DNA of 64,000 nt, from contig CANTFL010000409.1 of NCBI GenBank assembly GCA_947650285.1, positions 124,001 through 188,000 on the forward strand, in the 5' to 3' direction. A model generated the notes under the pieces. It was not told the origin of the DNA, made no database searches, and was given only the letters and a program-made list of their open reading frames with translations. Shown in pieces: positions 29,701 through 39,409 of the stretch (within the stretch, counting starts at the first letter, position 1; every line of letters starts with the position of its first letter). The stretch comes from Hyaloperonospora brassicae. Its lineage: Eukaryota > Oomycota > Peronosporomycetes > Peronosporales > Peronosporaceae. The position numbers were made by a program, and so were the translations under genes.

Positions 29701-31726
29701 ACAGGACGAGCTGAAGATGGAGCAGCAGTCGTTGTTTGTCGGTCTACAAGACAACGATTTTGGCGTCCACGAGATTACGTGTGTGCTCCTGTGTGAGGCT
29801 GCTGGTCACATTGGTCCCAGTATGATCGTGACAACTGCGTGCGAATGCTGCGTTCTTGCTTGTGCTGCGTATTCGACAGTGCCAGCGGCTCAGTGGCTTG
29901 CCGGCTCGCTGGTCGTCGGTGTTGCGACCAGTTTGGCTTTGCAGATGACCCTGTTTCTTGCGATCGTGGCACTTGACAAACGTCGCGAACTGAGCGGCAC
30001 GTACGATGTAGTCTGCTGTAAGCGCGCGTCACTTCCTCGTCGCTCCCACCTTTCGGATGGGACAACTGCTCCAACCGAAAGCTCATCGTTTCCAGGAAGC
30101 GCGTTTGCTCTGCCAACGTTGAATTTGATGGACCACTGCTTCACTGGCTACCTCAAGGTCTTGACGACAAAGGTGTCAAAGGTACTCGTGCTGCTGGTCT
30201 TCTTTGCGTGCACTCTTCTGGCGATTGCTTCCATCGAGACACTGGACAGTGGTCTTCTACCAACCGCGTTGATTCCATTAAACTCGTACCTGCACGCCTA
30301 CTACCGCGCGCTCGACGAAAGCAGCTTGTCAAGCAGCGATTCCCCTGTCCACTTCGTGGTGGAAGCCAGCTACGGCAGCAATCCTGATGGTTACAGCCTC
30401 GTGAACAACGTGGCAACTCAGCGCATGTTGTGCTCTTCGAGAGCGATATGTGCTGACCTCTCGATCCCGAACATCCTCAGCGCGTTGGCGAACGAAGGCG
30501 GAAGCAACGACACATCAGTCAACGATGGCGCAGTAGTGGCCTCGTGGCTGGATGATTTCTGGGGCTTTATTGACCCGAACAGTGAATGCTGCCGCGTGGA
30601 CCCAGAAAACGGCTACGCGTACTCTCGTCTGCGTCCAGAAGAGAGCACAGCGGCGGATGTTCGCGAACGCGTGACCACGACTTCTTCGTGTTTGGCAAAT
30701 GCAAGCGACGTTCTGTCGGTGCCGCGAGAGTCGTTCGTACCATTGGTTCGCATGTTCTATACCACAGCGTCTGGGCCGCTCTGCTCCTACGCTGCTGGCA
30801 CGCGCTACCGTGGACAGCTGAGTATTGACAACCAAAGCATGGCGGCCATGAGCAACAACGCTATCCTGACGCTGAATGGCACTGGCGAAGGCATTGACGT
30901 CACTGCGTTTGCGTACAAGGTGATGAACATCGCGCGTGGCCCGTCCACGGGTTCAGGCAACCAAGAGAGAGCAGTCAAGGCCTATTCACAGGCGCAGCAC
31001 ATTGCAAAGTGGATCAGCGAGCAGACCGGCATTGACGTTTGGGTGTACTCACCGGAGTACGTCTTCCTGGATCAGTTTCGCTCGGTTCGCCGTATGGCAT
31101 ACGTTGCGCTGACCGTCGGTCTTGCTGCGGTGTTTGTGCTGCAGAGCGCAGCTCTTGGAAGCTGTCGATACGGCTTGGCCGTGACTTTGATTGCTGCAGC
31201 CACTGCAGTCCAAGTTGCTGGCCTGATGACGTCAATGGGTGTGCTTCTCAACTCGCTCGCAGTCGTGGGTCTTTCCATTGCTGTCGCCTTTTCCGTGGAC
31301 TTCTCTGGTCACTTTGTCGGTTTGTTCGCCAAGACTCGCGCCCTCACGGATGGTTCTGGCTACCCTCTTACGGGCGACAAATGCGTGAAGAAAGTCGTGA
31401 CGCAGCTGCCGGCGTCCTGCACGCTGGGCGTCGCCATTTCCAAGTTTGTCGCCATCGCTGCGCTCGCTTTGGCAGCAACGCCAGCCGGCAATTGTTTCTT
31501 CCACACAGTGTTTGCCGCAGCACTGTGCGCTTGGCTGAACAGTGCGGTGCTGCTGCCTGTGGTCTTCAGCATTGCTGTGGATGCCAGGGAAGGCCGTGTG
31601 CGTGAAGCAAAGCCGACGACCGAAGAAGGGGGCGAGTACTCGTGCTCGAGTCCTTCTTCCTCGTACCGCCACAACGCGTCTCTTGTTGGCTATTTTCCTG
31701 GTGAGCTGACCACATCAGAGTCCTGA
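26756..31726 (+). CDS. NPC1-like sterol transporter (RND/patched family), divergent sterol-sensing domain
   Basis: Large intronless frame, 1656 aa, for a polytopic endomembrane protein of the Niemann-Pick C1 family that moves sterols. The N-terminus has extra hydrophobic segments (about residues 1-55 and 115-140), then a low-complexity Gly stretch. A Cys-rich NPC1_N-like domain follows (LLCCTETQYEML, CTSCTESLRNLWCQFTCHPSNS). After a membrane helix near 540, the RND core begins (HPLYIVLLSLMIVVC, RFEVMFGPPDRAEQLVLI). The sterol-sensing five-helix region spans about 890-1085. Where the family has GxDNxF, this protein reads ISTGNIFLI, so the acidic residue is lost. The second half keeps SVDFSGHFVGLF. 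Luminal loops are rich in Cys and N-glycosylation sequons. It is 613 aa longer than the visible part of its paralogue at 60835. Confidence 0.88.
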   Translation: MWLFAAISLAIATPCVRSGLEALFAELSIVFFTYLTLVSAALTLVLLLALGFHTRRFLLDSRPERPCRVIETGSSRSGAAAATSALGHVEWKRGTKQRAFLLRVKSTTGDIAGSGFYPPQLWTLPLFVLTMLPIINSVMVGGGGGERGGERAGGGATSAHLRSSFANETTTAAAADATDAAALVALQEQLTKCRYSESDTCLDNVTSIAEFGEYRQAAGYCVAFDAAPVDEHRARTTMLAQYFPIAVDDANGRGFANNFSAWSSASQETFQTDCSLLYNETVKGKAQELLCCTETQYEMLSLRLRELLGECTSCTESLRNLWCQFTCHPSNSLFVDVTQVRLVEGEAEHAHEVFPVIEEATYYVGRDVVSDVHDFCEADTEFAALVCGGNNENCSTIGSDMLEYLGAHSFRPSAGPSSRVHFATMEQLSMVEREQSVCACGDTNATGCFAPMNTRLGSCADTCGSLCSVSADDRRPYEPVCYNASSSLVPGALSVLTLTGTLTSSSTSGANKIESLLSELSRRAEEGDLSMLNYVLAVLAFFWTAVVALGFAYSVRYGKKKRQSVLSNPVNGSRGRGLLLPLIDVDRLKGISRWDEWLTQRMKRWGDFVAMGHHPLYIVLLSLMIVVCCLSGLARLEVASDATRLWVSEDSTVSEERARFEVMFGPPDRAEQLVLIAKDGGAVTRSAYLKEAIRLQRIIAQEVTSGRDTLSGICVTDASTSSCQVHAVTQYFQNSMEHFEVYETYGLVDRHLRNCANAPERADSDVCRELQVQINNASSDTTLPSSMKDCPCVSSFGAPMMELEKYLGGVTATGDLLDANTYLQQGSALLSTVAVINHQDAAKNSDAIAWERAFITRMEKEAEINTLYDVYYAAETSAADEFANALDLDLYTAGFAGFVFMVIYVLIGLNHRKLDRYFFYSSKIGVGIVGVACILMSVGGTLGMIAWTGVQLQVVTLVVLPLGVLAISTGNIFLILHAVDLKQDELKMEQQSLFVGLQDNDFGVHEITCVLLCEAAGHIGPSMIVTTACECCVLACAAYSTVPAAQWLAGSLVVGVATSLALQMTLFLAIVALDKRRELSGTYDVVCCKRASLPRRSHLSDGTTAPTESSSFPGSAFALPTLNLMDHCFTGYLKVLTTKVSKVLVLLVFFACTLLAIASIETLDSGLLPTALIPLNSYLHAYYRALDESSLSSSDSPVHFVVEASYGSNPDGYSLVNNVATQRMLCSSRAICADLSIPNILSALANEGGSNDTSVNDGAVVASWLDDFWGFIDPNSECCRVDPENGYAYSRLRPEESTAADVRERVTTTSSCLANASDVLSVPRESFVPLVRMFYTTASGPLCSYAAGTRYRGQLSIDNQSMAAMSNNAILTLNGTGEGIDVTAFAYKVMNIARGPSTGSGNQERAVKAYSQAQHIAKWISEQTGIDVWVYSPEYVFLDQFRSVRRMAYVALTVGLAAVFVLQSAALGSCRYGLAVTLIAAATAVQVAGLMTSMGVLLNSLAVVGLSIAVAFSVDFSGHFVGLFAKTRALTDGSGYPLTGDKCVKKVVTQLPASCTLGVAISKFVAIAALALAATPAGNCFFHTVFAAALCAWLNSAVLLPVVFSIAVDAREGRVREAKPTTEEGGEYSCSSPSSSYRHNASLVGYFPGELTTSES

Positions 31727-32675
31727 CCAGTGGCGCTGGTGGGCGTTCGATCCGAGTGGTCGGTCACACGCAAAGACAGTGGAAAGAGGTGGCGGTGCAC
31801 GTCCAACGAGAAGCCCAGTGACGCACTGCGCTGTGCGACAAGTGAGTCGTGAGACAATGGCAGGAACGGCCGTTCACTGCACGTCGCATTTGCAGTTCTT
31901 TGTACTTGTCTTTGCTCCATGTGATCACACGCGACATCTCTACAGCAGACTTTTCTTCGAGTATCCCAATTGCAGACGTTGTTGTTGTTGTTGTTACTGT
32001 GACGGGTTCTTCCTTCGCCCTGACATACTGAAGCGTCAACGTGCTGGTTGGTACACTTTGCAGACGAGACCGATTGGCATAAACGCGCGCTTGAAGCCCA
32101 TTAGCACAATGTCTGACGCAGCTCAGGAGGCGGGAGATCGGCCGTTGCGTAGCAGAAGCAGACGAGACAGTCAGTCAGTCGTCGAGCGAGGCATAGGACG
32201 CGCGACTGGAGGAGGACGAGGAGGTCATTTGTTCTAGATAGTGATAGATGGATATCCTAGTCGGGGGAGGACGGTGGAAAGATGACTGGAGAGAGGGCGA
32301 GTGACCGATTGGAGTGGCAAAAGTATGGGACTAACTGTGCCCGTGACGAATCACGTGGATGCCGGATCGTGTCAAAAGATGTGCTGCGTTGTGGCAAAAC
32401 ACGGTGTGAAGTAGGACGAGCGACTCGTGCTTTTGATTACTGTGGTGAATCCCATCGCGCGTTTCGTCCGCGAGTGTCAGCACAAAACCACGGCCAAGTC
32501 GCTTGCCCCTTCTATGTATGGCTCGTCATCTACTGTCGTAATTTGTCCTGTCTCCATCTGCGATCGTCCAATGACTCCGTTTTCTTTCTCATCGTACAAA
32601 ACGCGCTTCAACATCCGTCGAACATCCATCGAAACATCCGCTGAAACATCCAATCCGCCTCGTTGACAACGTCCC
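31727..32675. other. Intergenic between NPC1-like gene and WDR26-like gene
   Basis: A (TTG)n run lies at about 31978-31996. No gene recognised; the right half should be the WDR26-like promoter. Confidence 0.5.
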
Positions 32676-33384
32676 ATGCCGCGTTGGTCGGACACGAAGC
32701 GCAAGCGCGCGTCCTCGTCCTCGTCGCAAAGCCGTCGTGCTGCTGCCCCCCACGCGTCGTCTCCTGCCCCGTCTCCTCGCCATGGGCCGCACTGCAAGCG
32801 CCGCACGCAGCACTGGGTCCGTCTGCTGCTCCGCGAGCTCTACGATCTCAACTACAGAGACGCGGCCGCGGCGCTGGAGCGCGAAGCGGGCGTCGAACTC
32901 CGCTCTCGACCAATGAAAACGCTGCAAGAGCTCGTGACGCGCCATGAGTGGGACCACGCCGTGCAGCTGGTGACAAAACAGGGTGGACGGGGAACCCTCA
33001 AAGTGACAAAAGACGGTACAGAAGCAGCAAGCGACGCGACAAGCGACGAGGAAGAGACGCTGGACATGAAGTCGCCCGTGGCGGCGCGCGCGGCAGCGTT
33101 GCTGCTACTTCAGAGGAAATTCATCGACCAGTTGCTGGACAAACAGCTGACATTGGCGCTCTGCACGTTTCAAGACGAGATTTTGCCCGTGTACGCGCCG
33201 AACGAGGCTGAAGTAACGCAACTGGCGGAACTGCTGCTCTGTAAGGACGCTGATGAGATGCAGCAAAAGGTCGCGATTCGTTGGCAGGACGAAGAGCTCC
33301 AGCAGCAGCTCGAGGAGCTCGTGAGTGCCGAAGAAATGGTTCCAGAAGGAGCGCTACGTGTGAGTTCATTGGTCACGAACGCAC

Positions 33385-33439
<55 letters not shown>

Positions 33440-34797
33440 GGAGGGAATGTGGTTCTGTGCTGACTGTTGCTCTGTGGTCCTAGAAACTGGTGCAAGACGG
33501 ACGCGAGACGGATCAGAACGAGTCACTGGTGACGCGCAGTGGACGTGTCGCTGGAGCAGATGTGGCACTGTTCGAAAGTAGCAGCAAGGCTGACGTGTGG
33601 GAGCTGGCGTTCTCACCCGACGGAGACGTCTTGGCAGCCGCGTCGAGTGACGGGTCGATCGTGCTGTGGCAGATCAAGTGGAGTGATGGCGTGGCGAGCT
33701 GTAGCGAAACAACGCCGACGGTGGGTCTATTGGAGCTGCTGTGTAGCACACTCGACTGTTTGCTGAGACAAATGTGTCTTGCCACTAGTGTGTGGGCGAA
33801 ACTCTCCACGTGCTGCAAAGCCTCGACGGCTCGGCGGACTGTCTAGCCTGGTCTCCAGATAGCAGATATCTGCTCTCTAGTGGGAGCCGCTCGTGGACCA
33901 TTCAACTATGGAATCGGCAGGTGCGTAGCCTTCGTGGACACTTGATCGCAGGTGTTTGGCTGAAACATGACGAACGCTGATGCTTGTCTTTCTGACCTAG
34001 AGCGGATTGTGCGAGAAGCGCTTTCAGCATCCCGGAAAAGTCGTCACTAAGATACACTGGTTGCCCTGTGCAGACCAGTTTGTAAGTGGAAGTGCAGACA
34101 AGTCTCTTCTTTTATGGGTACGACCACTGCAATGCCGTGCAGTTTGCTTCCTCCACGAGGTATCCTCGCTCACTTGCTCTTGTGTGTGTGTGTGCAGGAC
34201 GCAAACGAAGGCTCGATAGTGTACAAGTGGAGTGGTCAGAGGGTGCTGGATATCGTCGTGCACCCACACGAGACCAAAGTGTTTGTGTTGACATCAGGAA
34301 ACGAGATTCGCGTGTACGACATTGCGTGCAAATCGGACGAGCTGTTCCTCCGAGTGGAACCCCTGATCTCTTGCATCAGCATCTCCCCGTCTGGAACGTT
34401 TCTGCTTGTGAACTTTGTCAAGCAAGAGAGAATTGTGTGCGTGGAGATAGCAAGCGGATCGATCATCGCCAAGTACCGTGGAATTCGTGAGCAGCGATAC
34501 GTGCTTCGTCCGTGCTTTTGTGGGGTCGACGACGAGCTTGTCGCGTCTGGAAGCGAAGGTAAGACGGTATTGCAATGCACATGAGACGATTGATTGCTCA
34601 CTGCCCGTACCACCTTTTCGAGTTCAGACGGCATCGTCTACTTGTGGCAACGAGACAACGGCAAGCAAGTGGGCGAGTTGGACGGGCACTCGAGCGTCGT
34701 AAATGTCGTCGTGCGCCATCCCATCCGTTCCAACGTGATTGCCAGCGCAAGCGACGACAAAACTGTGCGTTTATGGTCCCTTAAGGCGCTGGAGTAG
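32676..34797 (+). CDS. WDR26/GID7-type LisH-CTLH-WD40 protein
   Basis: Subunit type found in the GID/CTLH ubiquitin ligase. Six exons: 32676-33359, 33484-33720, 33789-33920, 34001-34117, 34198-34558 and 34628-34797; total 566 aa. After a basic Ser/Arg-rich head, a LisH helix pair (WVRLLLRELYDLNYRDAAAA, about 46-70) and a CTLH region (ARAAALLLLQRKFIDQLLDK ... QDEILPVYAP) precede the propeller. WD repeats are visible as VWELAFSPDGDVLAAASSDG / IVLW, CLAWSPDSRYLLSSGS / IQLW, KIHWLPCADQFVSGSADKS / LLLW, a divergent FVLTSGNEIRVYD, VYLWQRDNGKQVGELDGH and VIASASDDKTVRLW at the end. Intron 1 contains a (GA)n run at 33388-33438. WDR26 is the closest family by domain order. Confidence 0.87.
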
Positions 34798-37319
34798 CAA
34801 GGCGTGGAGTATGTAATGCTTCCCATCGCACGAGCAGAGTTCGTCAGGCTCTGTTGGGTGTAACATTTATCACCTCGAGTGACGACGTTCGGGTGTGAAG
34901 GATGTGAGGTTGCAAGCGCTTGCGGTGCATCGAGTTCAACAAAAGGCACACTTAGTCATCTTTTTGACTCGATGCGGTGAGGAGGTGGGTCGGAATGAAC
35001 ACGGAGGATAGATGGGCAGGAGGTATTGCCATGTCCTATCCCTCGAATGGTAAGTGTCGGAAGGGTACGTACGTACGTACGTACTGCTGGGAGAAAAAAA
35101 GCAGAGACTGTCGATTTGGCTGACCTCCCCCTCATTGTTTGCCACATGGCTGACAAGTTTGTTCGCGAGGTTAGCAACGCCGGTGCTCTGTGCGCGATCC
35201 AGTGCTTGTACGTGGTGGCTCACCACTTCGTGTTGTACTCGCGTAATGAAAGTGCCGAGAAGCTCACTGCTTGATAGCAAGCGCGTGCCCTTTACCTCTG
35301 TGTGCGTCCGTCTCCGTTCTTTTGTAGCTAACATCCGCAGATGCTCGAGGCCTCGTGGAACAAACTCGTGAGCGCTGCTCCCCTTCTTCACTGTGGCCAT
35401 CTTCTGTTCTCGAGCGCTTTTCAAGTCCGTGATATATCCCTTCGGCTGCAATGGTCCTGACGCACTGTGCGCATAGTCTCCGCCACATTCCCTTCCCTTC
35501 GGGTTTGTCATTCGGGACATTCGGCCCCCAACGCCGGGGGACAAGTCGTCGGAAATGAACTGGAGACAATTCCAATACCGTTCAAGCTCAACAATGTCCC
35601 GCATGGCACTACACTGCACGTGGCTGAAGTCGCTCGATGACGGTCCGTTGCTGTCGGTCGCAGAACCCGGTGGCAGGCTGCGCCCGTAAACATGTCCAGG
35701 ACATACGCCTCGCAGTCGCTCGATGCCCCGTCCGTGATGTTCCGGACGTCCTGCAACGGGACTCCTTCTTGCGTCCTGCGAGGTACAGTTCACTTGCTCG
35801 ATGCGTGCAAGTCCGCAACTCCCTCAGCCTTGAGACGCTGTGGGATCGCGTCGAAATGGCTCCACACGCGCGTAAGAGTCAATTGCAATGCAGTGTCGTC
35901 AGGCAACACTCGACGTGCCCGGCGCTTCGAAAGAGCTTTCGTGTCGACCCCGTGACTCCTTTTCTGGGCGCTTTTCGCCCATCAACACGAGTGCTATCCG
36001 GTGCAGTGCGGCACATCTGACGGAGAGATTGGGTCCAGAAGAACATTTCCCGGGAGCTGCTGCAACCACTGAGGTGAGTCATTCGCAGCAGCCGTCCGCT
36101 CGCCCGTTGTTCGCATCATCAGAGTTTACGCGACGATTACGTGTCGAGAGGCGGTAAACAATGTGCGCCATGTGCGACAAGCGCATTGACGTATCTGGTC
36201 GTAAAGTCGTCCGCTGGAACTGTAGCTGTTGCCCTTCTTTGGCTCACACAGCGTGTCCAGACGGTATTGGCCCACGTACGGAAGATGGACCGACAACCGA
36301 TGGAGATGCGACGGCACTGGCCATTGGATGACGCGCACGAAAATCGAGTGCATATGGCTGTGCTCCCGTCAAGATGTTGCCACCAGCTGTGGTGTCATCA
36401 CAATGCGATAGCGGAGTATCAAGTCTGGGTCTCTTATCGTCTGGTACTTCAACAGCTATAACTATTCCCCCCGGGTCAGCTTGAACTCCAGGGGAGTGTC
36501 CGCGACTTTTGCGCTAATGGATTTCGGCAAGTACGGCAAGAGCGCCAATAGCTACGATCCCGAAGGCAGGGCATCCGTCCATGGCAGTGCATCGAGGTAC
36601 TCGACGCTCGCACTGCGCCTTCCAGAGCATCACATCCCGTGGTGAGCCACGTACAACCACCGGACTATTCGACACCGGCGTTGCGGATCTCGCTTCGGAC
36701 ATTCCAGAGAGAGAGAGAGAGGTCTTGTGCACATTAAGACCGTGTTATAGACTCTCTGCTCCTCTCTCTCAAGACGAGAGAGCGAGAGAAAGAAGAGAGA
36801 GAGAGAGAGAGAGTCCGAAAAGGGGTTCGTCAGCGCTGCGCCACTTTCGCAGCACTGCAGGAAGACGGCCACGGCAAGTTCAGAGCTCCCACGACCGTCG
36901 AATGGGTGAGCCGTTCGCGTTATGCAAACCAGACCCGAGTTACTGCTCGCGCGTTGATGGTGTCACGAGTCCATGATGACGGTCATGTCACGCGTGGACA
37001 GTACAGATTCGAAGCAAAAAAGGCCTCGGGTGGGGCGGGAAGGCCCGTTCGTGTCGAGTCGACGGATCAGATGGGTGACTGGACGTCGGACAAGTAAGGT
37101 AAGACCTGTGCATGTGTGGATGGGAAGCGTCAGCTGTTGTCACAACTGCAACAACAACAACAACACCACCACCACATTGGCCGACAGCAGGTGCGTCGTC
37201 TTCTCGCTCTCTCCAAACTGTAGACAAAAAAAGCGGACCACGTTGCTGTGCATTTCCCAAACGTCACTCGCCCAGCCCAACCGCAATCGCTTCACTGGCG
37301 TCGAGAAGTCGGTACACGT
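34798..37319. other. Gene-poor interval before the effector candidate
   Basis: No intact gene recognised. Contains an (ACGT)n run near 35065-35083, GA runs at 36709-36722 and 36780-36812, a CAA/CCA run near 37146, and a possible decayed reading frame (listed separately). A 56-codon plus frame at 36161-36331 is Cys-rich (MCAMCDKR ... WNCSCC), but too short to trust. Confidence 0.4.
34936..35900 (-). pseudogene. Possible decayed gene with weak START-domain flavour
   Basis: A 285-codon minus frame (35793-34936) lacks any known family as it stands. In a neighbouring frame, segments around 35870-35620 read VWSHFDAIPQRLKAEGVADL, then a TGA stop, then LQDVRNITDGASSDCEAYVL. The second piece loosely resembles the LEDVMY region of the START-like domains that oomycetes carry in many copies. 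Stops and frame changes would make it a relic. This is a weak visual match only. Confidence 0.2.
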
Positions 37320-37901
37320 ATGGCCACCCTCGCGAGAGTGCTGCTTGCTTCGTTTATCGTTGGAACGAGCGTCGCGCAGCTGAGAGGGGCGGAGACCGGC
37401 ATCAGTTTCGCCTCTCGCGCTCTCACTGGAGACACGGAGACCACGACCACGAGCCATATCCGCAAGCACGATACCGTGCAACCCGTGACCGATACCAGGC
37501 TGAAGGAGGAGGAGGAGGGGGAGAGTGAGGAAGAAAAACGACTGTTTGGCTGGATAGGAAAACTGGCCCGAGAAGTTGAATTTGCGCGGTCTATTAGGGC
37601 GGAGAAACGCGATATGGCAACGATTTTACCTTCGTGGGAGAAGCAAAAGCAACTGATGCAAACGATGGCTGAGGCGAAGTCCAGAGACACGAAGGAGATG
37701 CAGAAGTTGGCGAAGAAGTTAGAGAAAGAGATCCGGCGACTGAAGTTGGAGAGGTACTCTCTGCTGAAGAAGCATTTTTACGACTTCCACCGCTATAGCA
37801 AAATGTTGAAAATCGAGGGTTCAGCGGTACAAAACAGAGGTGATCCTCGCCTTGACGAGCTCATCGAATTCGGAGAGTTCTCCAGATTACACCGTTTGTA
37901 G
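37320..37901 (+). CDS. Candidate secreted effector with degenerate RXLR and EER-like motif
   Basis: Intronless, 193 aa from ATG 37320. Residues 1-19 form a clear signal peptide (MATLARVLLASFIVGTSVA, probable cleavage before QLRG). At 33-36 it has RALT where oomycete host-translocated effectors have RXLR, and an acidic run ending EEKR (63-74) stands where the EER motif is expected. The C-terminal domain (about 75-193) is helical and highly charged, with K/E-rich stretches (KEMQKLAKKLEKEIRRLKL) and one Trp-containing segment (LFGWIGKLAREVEFARS). It lies in a gene-poor region, typical for such genes. RALT is not a perfect RXLR, so a plain secreted protein remains possible. No function is known from sequence. 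It is open from ATG to stop. Confidence 0.7.
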   Translation: MATLARVLLASFIVGTSVAQLRGAETGISFASRALTGDTETTTTSHIRKHDTVQPVTDTRLKEEEEGESEEEKRLFGWIGKLAREVEFARSIRAEKRDMATILPSWEKQKQLMQTMAEAKSRDTKEMQKLAKKLEKEIRRLKLERYSLLKKHFYDFHRYSKMLKIEGSAVQNRGDPRLDELIEFGEFSRLHRL

Positions 37902-39409
37902 TACGATCCATTCGGCACCTTCGTGCGCGAGGAGGGAGACGTGTGGAGTGTCAACTGGTCGTCTACTTTGCTACAGTCGCTTTAGTTTCTTGCCACTGCT
38001 AGCTGATTATTCTTGAATACATGTTTCCGACTTCGATCCAGTGCTACAGTATGAACGAGACGTCTCTTTACCGCTTCTGGTTCAACCCTGGCGTCACGTC
38101 CGCCACAAAGGTTGACCCGAGGCAACTGCAACTACGATGCGTTGCAATGAGATTGAGACAGCGCTGACGTTGGACAGCCTGCATCGAGGTGACGCCTGTA
38201 GCATTCAGACCGGTAGTGCGAAAAAAACGCACGTTCAGCAGTCTCGTGTCGACCTGATGTTCTCGTGCTCGAGGCACCCGACTTTGCCACTGGATATGCG
38301 AACGAGGATGATGGATAGCGTCGTTGACGCACTGCTTCACTGGACGGACTGGATGATCGAACGAGGCTGCAATCTCACCGATGCGATGCTTGGTACACGA
38401 TGAGCATTGGGCAACAGCATATTGTCTGTCAAAGGCATGCAGAGATTATCAGACGAGAAGGCGGACTGCACTTGCGTGAACAACTTATACGGGCTGGCGT
38501 CTGAGAACAATCGTTATGAGCTGGACAAGGTAGCCGTACCGGGTTCCGACGTGTTTGGGGTTCGGCGGGCACGTCAGGAAGTACAGCAGGCTGCTACCCT
38601 GTTTCGCAAAACGTGCTAGACCAGAACACCTGCTCCAAGTCAAGAAGCACGTGTCATGTGTGATCGTGCGCTCACTAGTGTCCAGTGACATCGACGAGAA
38701 CCAGGGCGATAGTTCCGCCCGCTATGATGGACAGGAACGAATCAGTCGCATCGCGCAGAACCCGTTGGAACAGCATGAACGCACCTATTGCTTGAGCTCG
38801 GACGTCGCTCGATGTGCGGACGGTACTTCCGCTCACGGCGTGCGTGCGAAATAAGTGGCTGGTAACGGTGGTCAGACGGCGGTGCAAGAACGTTGTCATT
38901 CTCGAGCGTACAAGTGCTGTTCTTGCAATCGTCAGCATGATGAGGGCCCATGAACTACCACCACAATTCGTTGCACACGTCATTGGTCGATGCACGACAG
39001 TGTCTTTTGTTTCCTTCTGGCGAGGAATTGCTCGAGTGGAATGTCATGCGTGCTCGATCCAGCTATCTCGGTGACGGTACGATGCCTTGTAGTGCTTTAA
39101 GCCCCCCCAAGACCAGGAAAACAATGGAGTCGGGTCTCGCAATAACACATTCCTTCTGGTAGCACATTCTACCCGTCAAACCTGCGAGTTAGTCGCCGAG
39201 GCACAGGAAAGAGTGCTGGGCTGCAAGTTGTCTCAGCATGAGCACCTCGGAGAGCGTCCCTGTCCACAAAGACGGTTCAGGTAACTGTTAGTTTCACAGG
39301 TGCGCCCATGTTTGTAAGTTCGATGTGGTGTTTCATTTCTTGGGTGGACACCATTTGCCGAGATGTCCAGTTTACCACAATCGCGACGTACTCCTTGAGG
39401 CCGGTGCTT
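37902..39409. other. Gene-poor interval after the effector candidate
   Basis: No recognised gene. Short open frames on both strands have no family features. The right edge should hold the MED1 3' UTR. Confidence 0.45.

Noticed and set aside
36161..36331. 56-codon Cys-rich frame that looks like part of a zinc finger
   Set aside because: Too short, no second half of a finger and no neighbouring exon; kept only as a remark.
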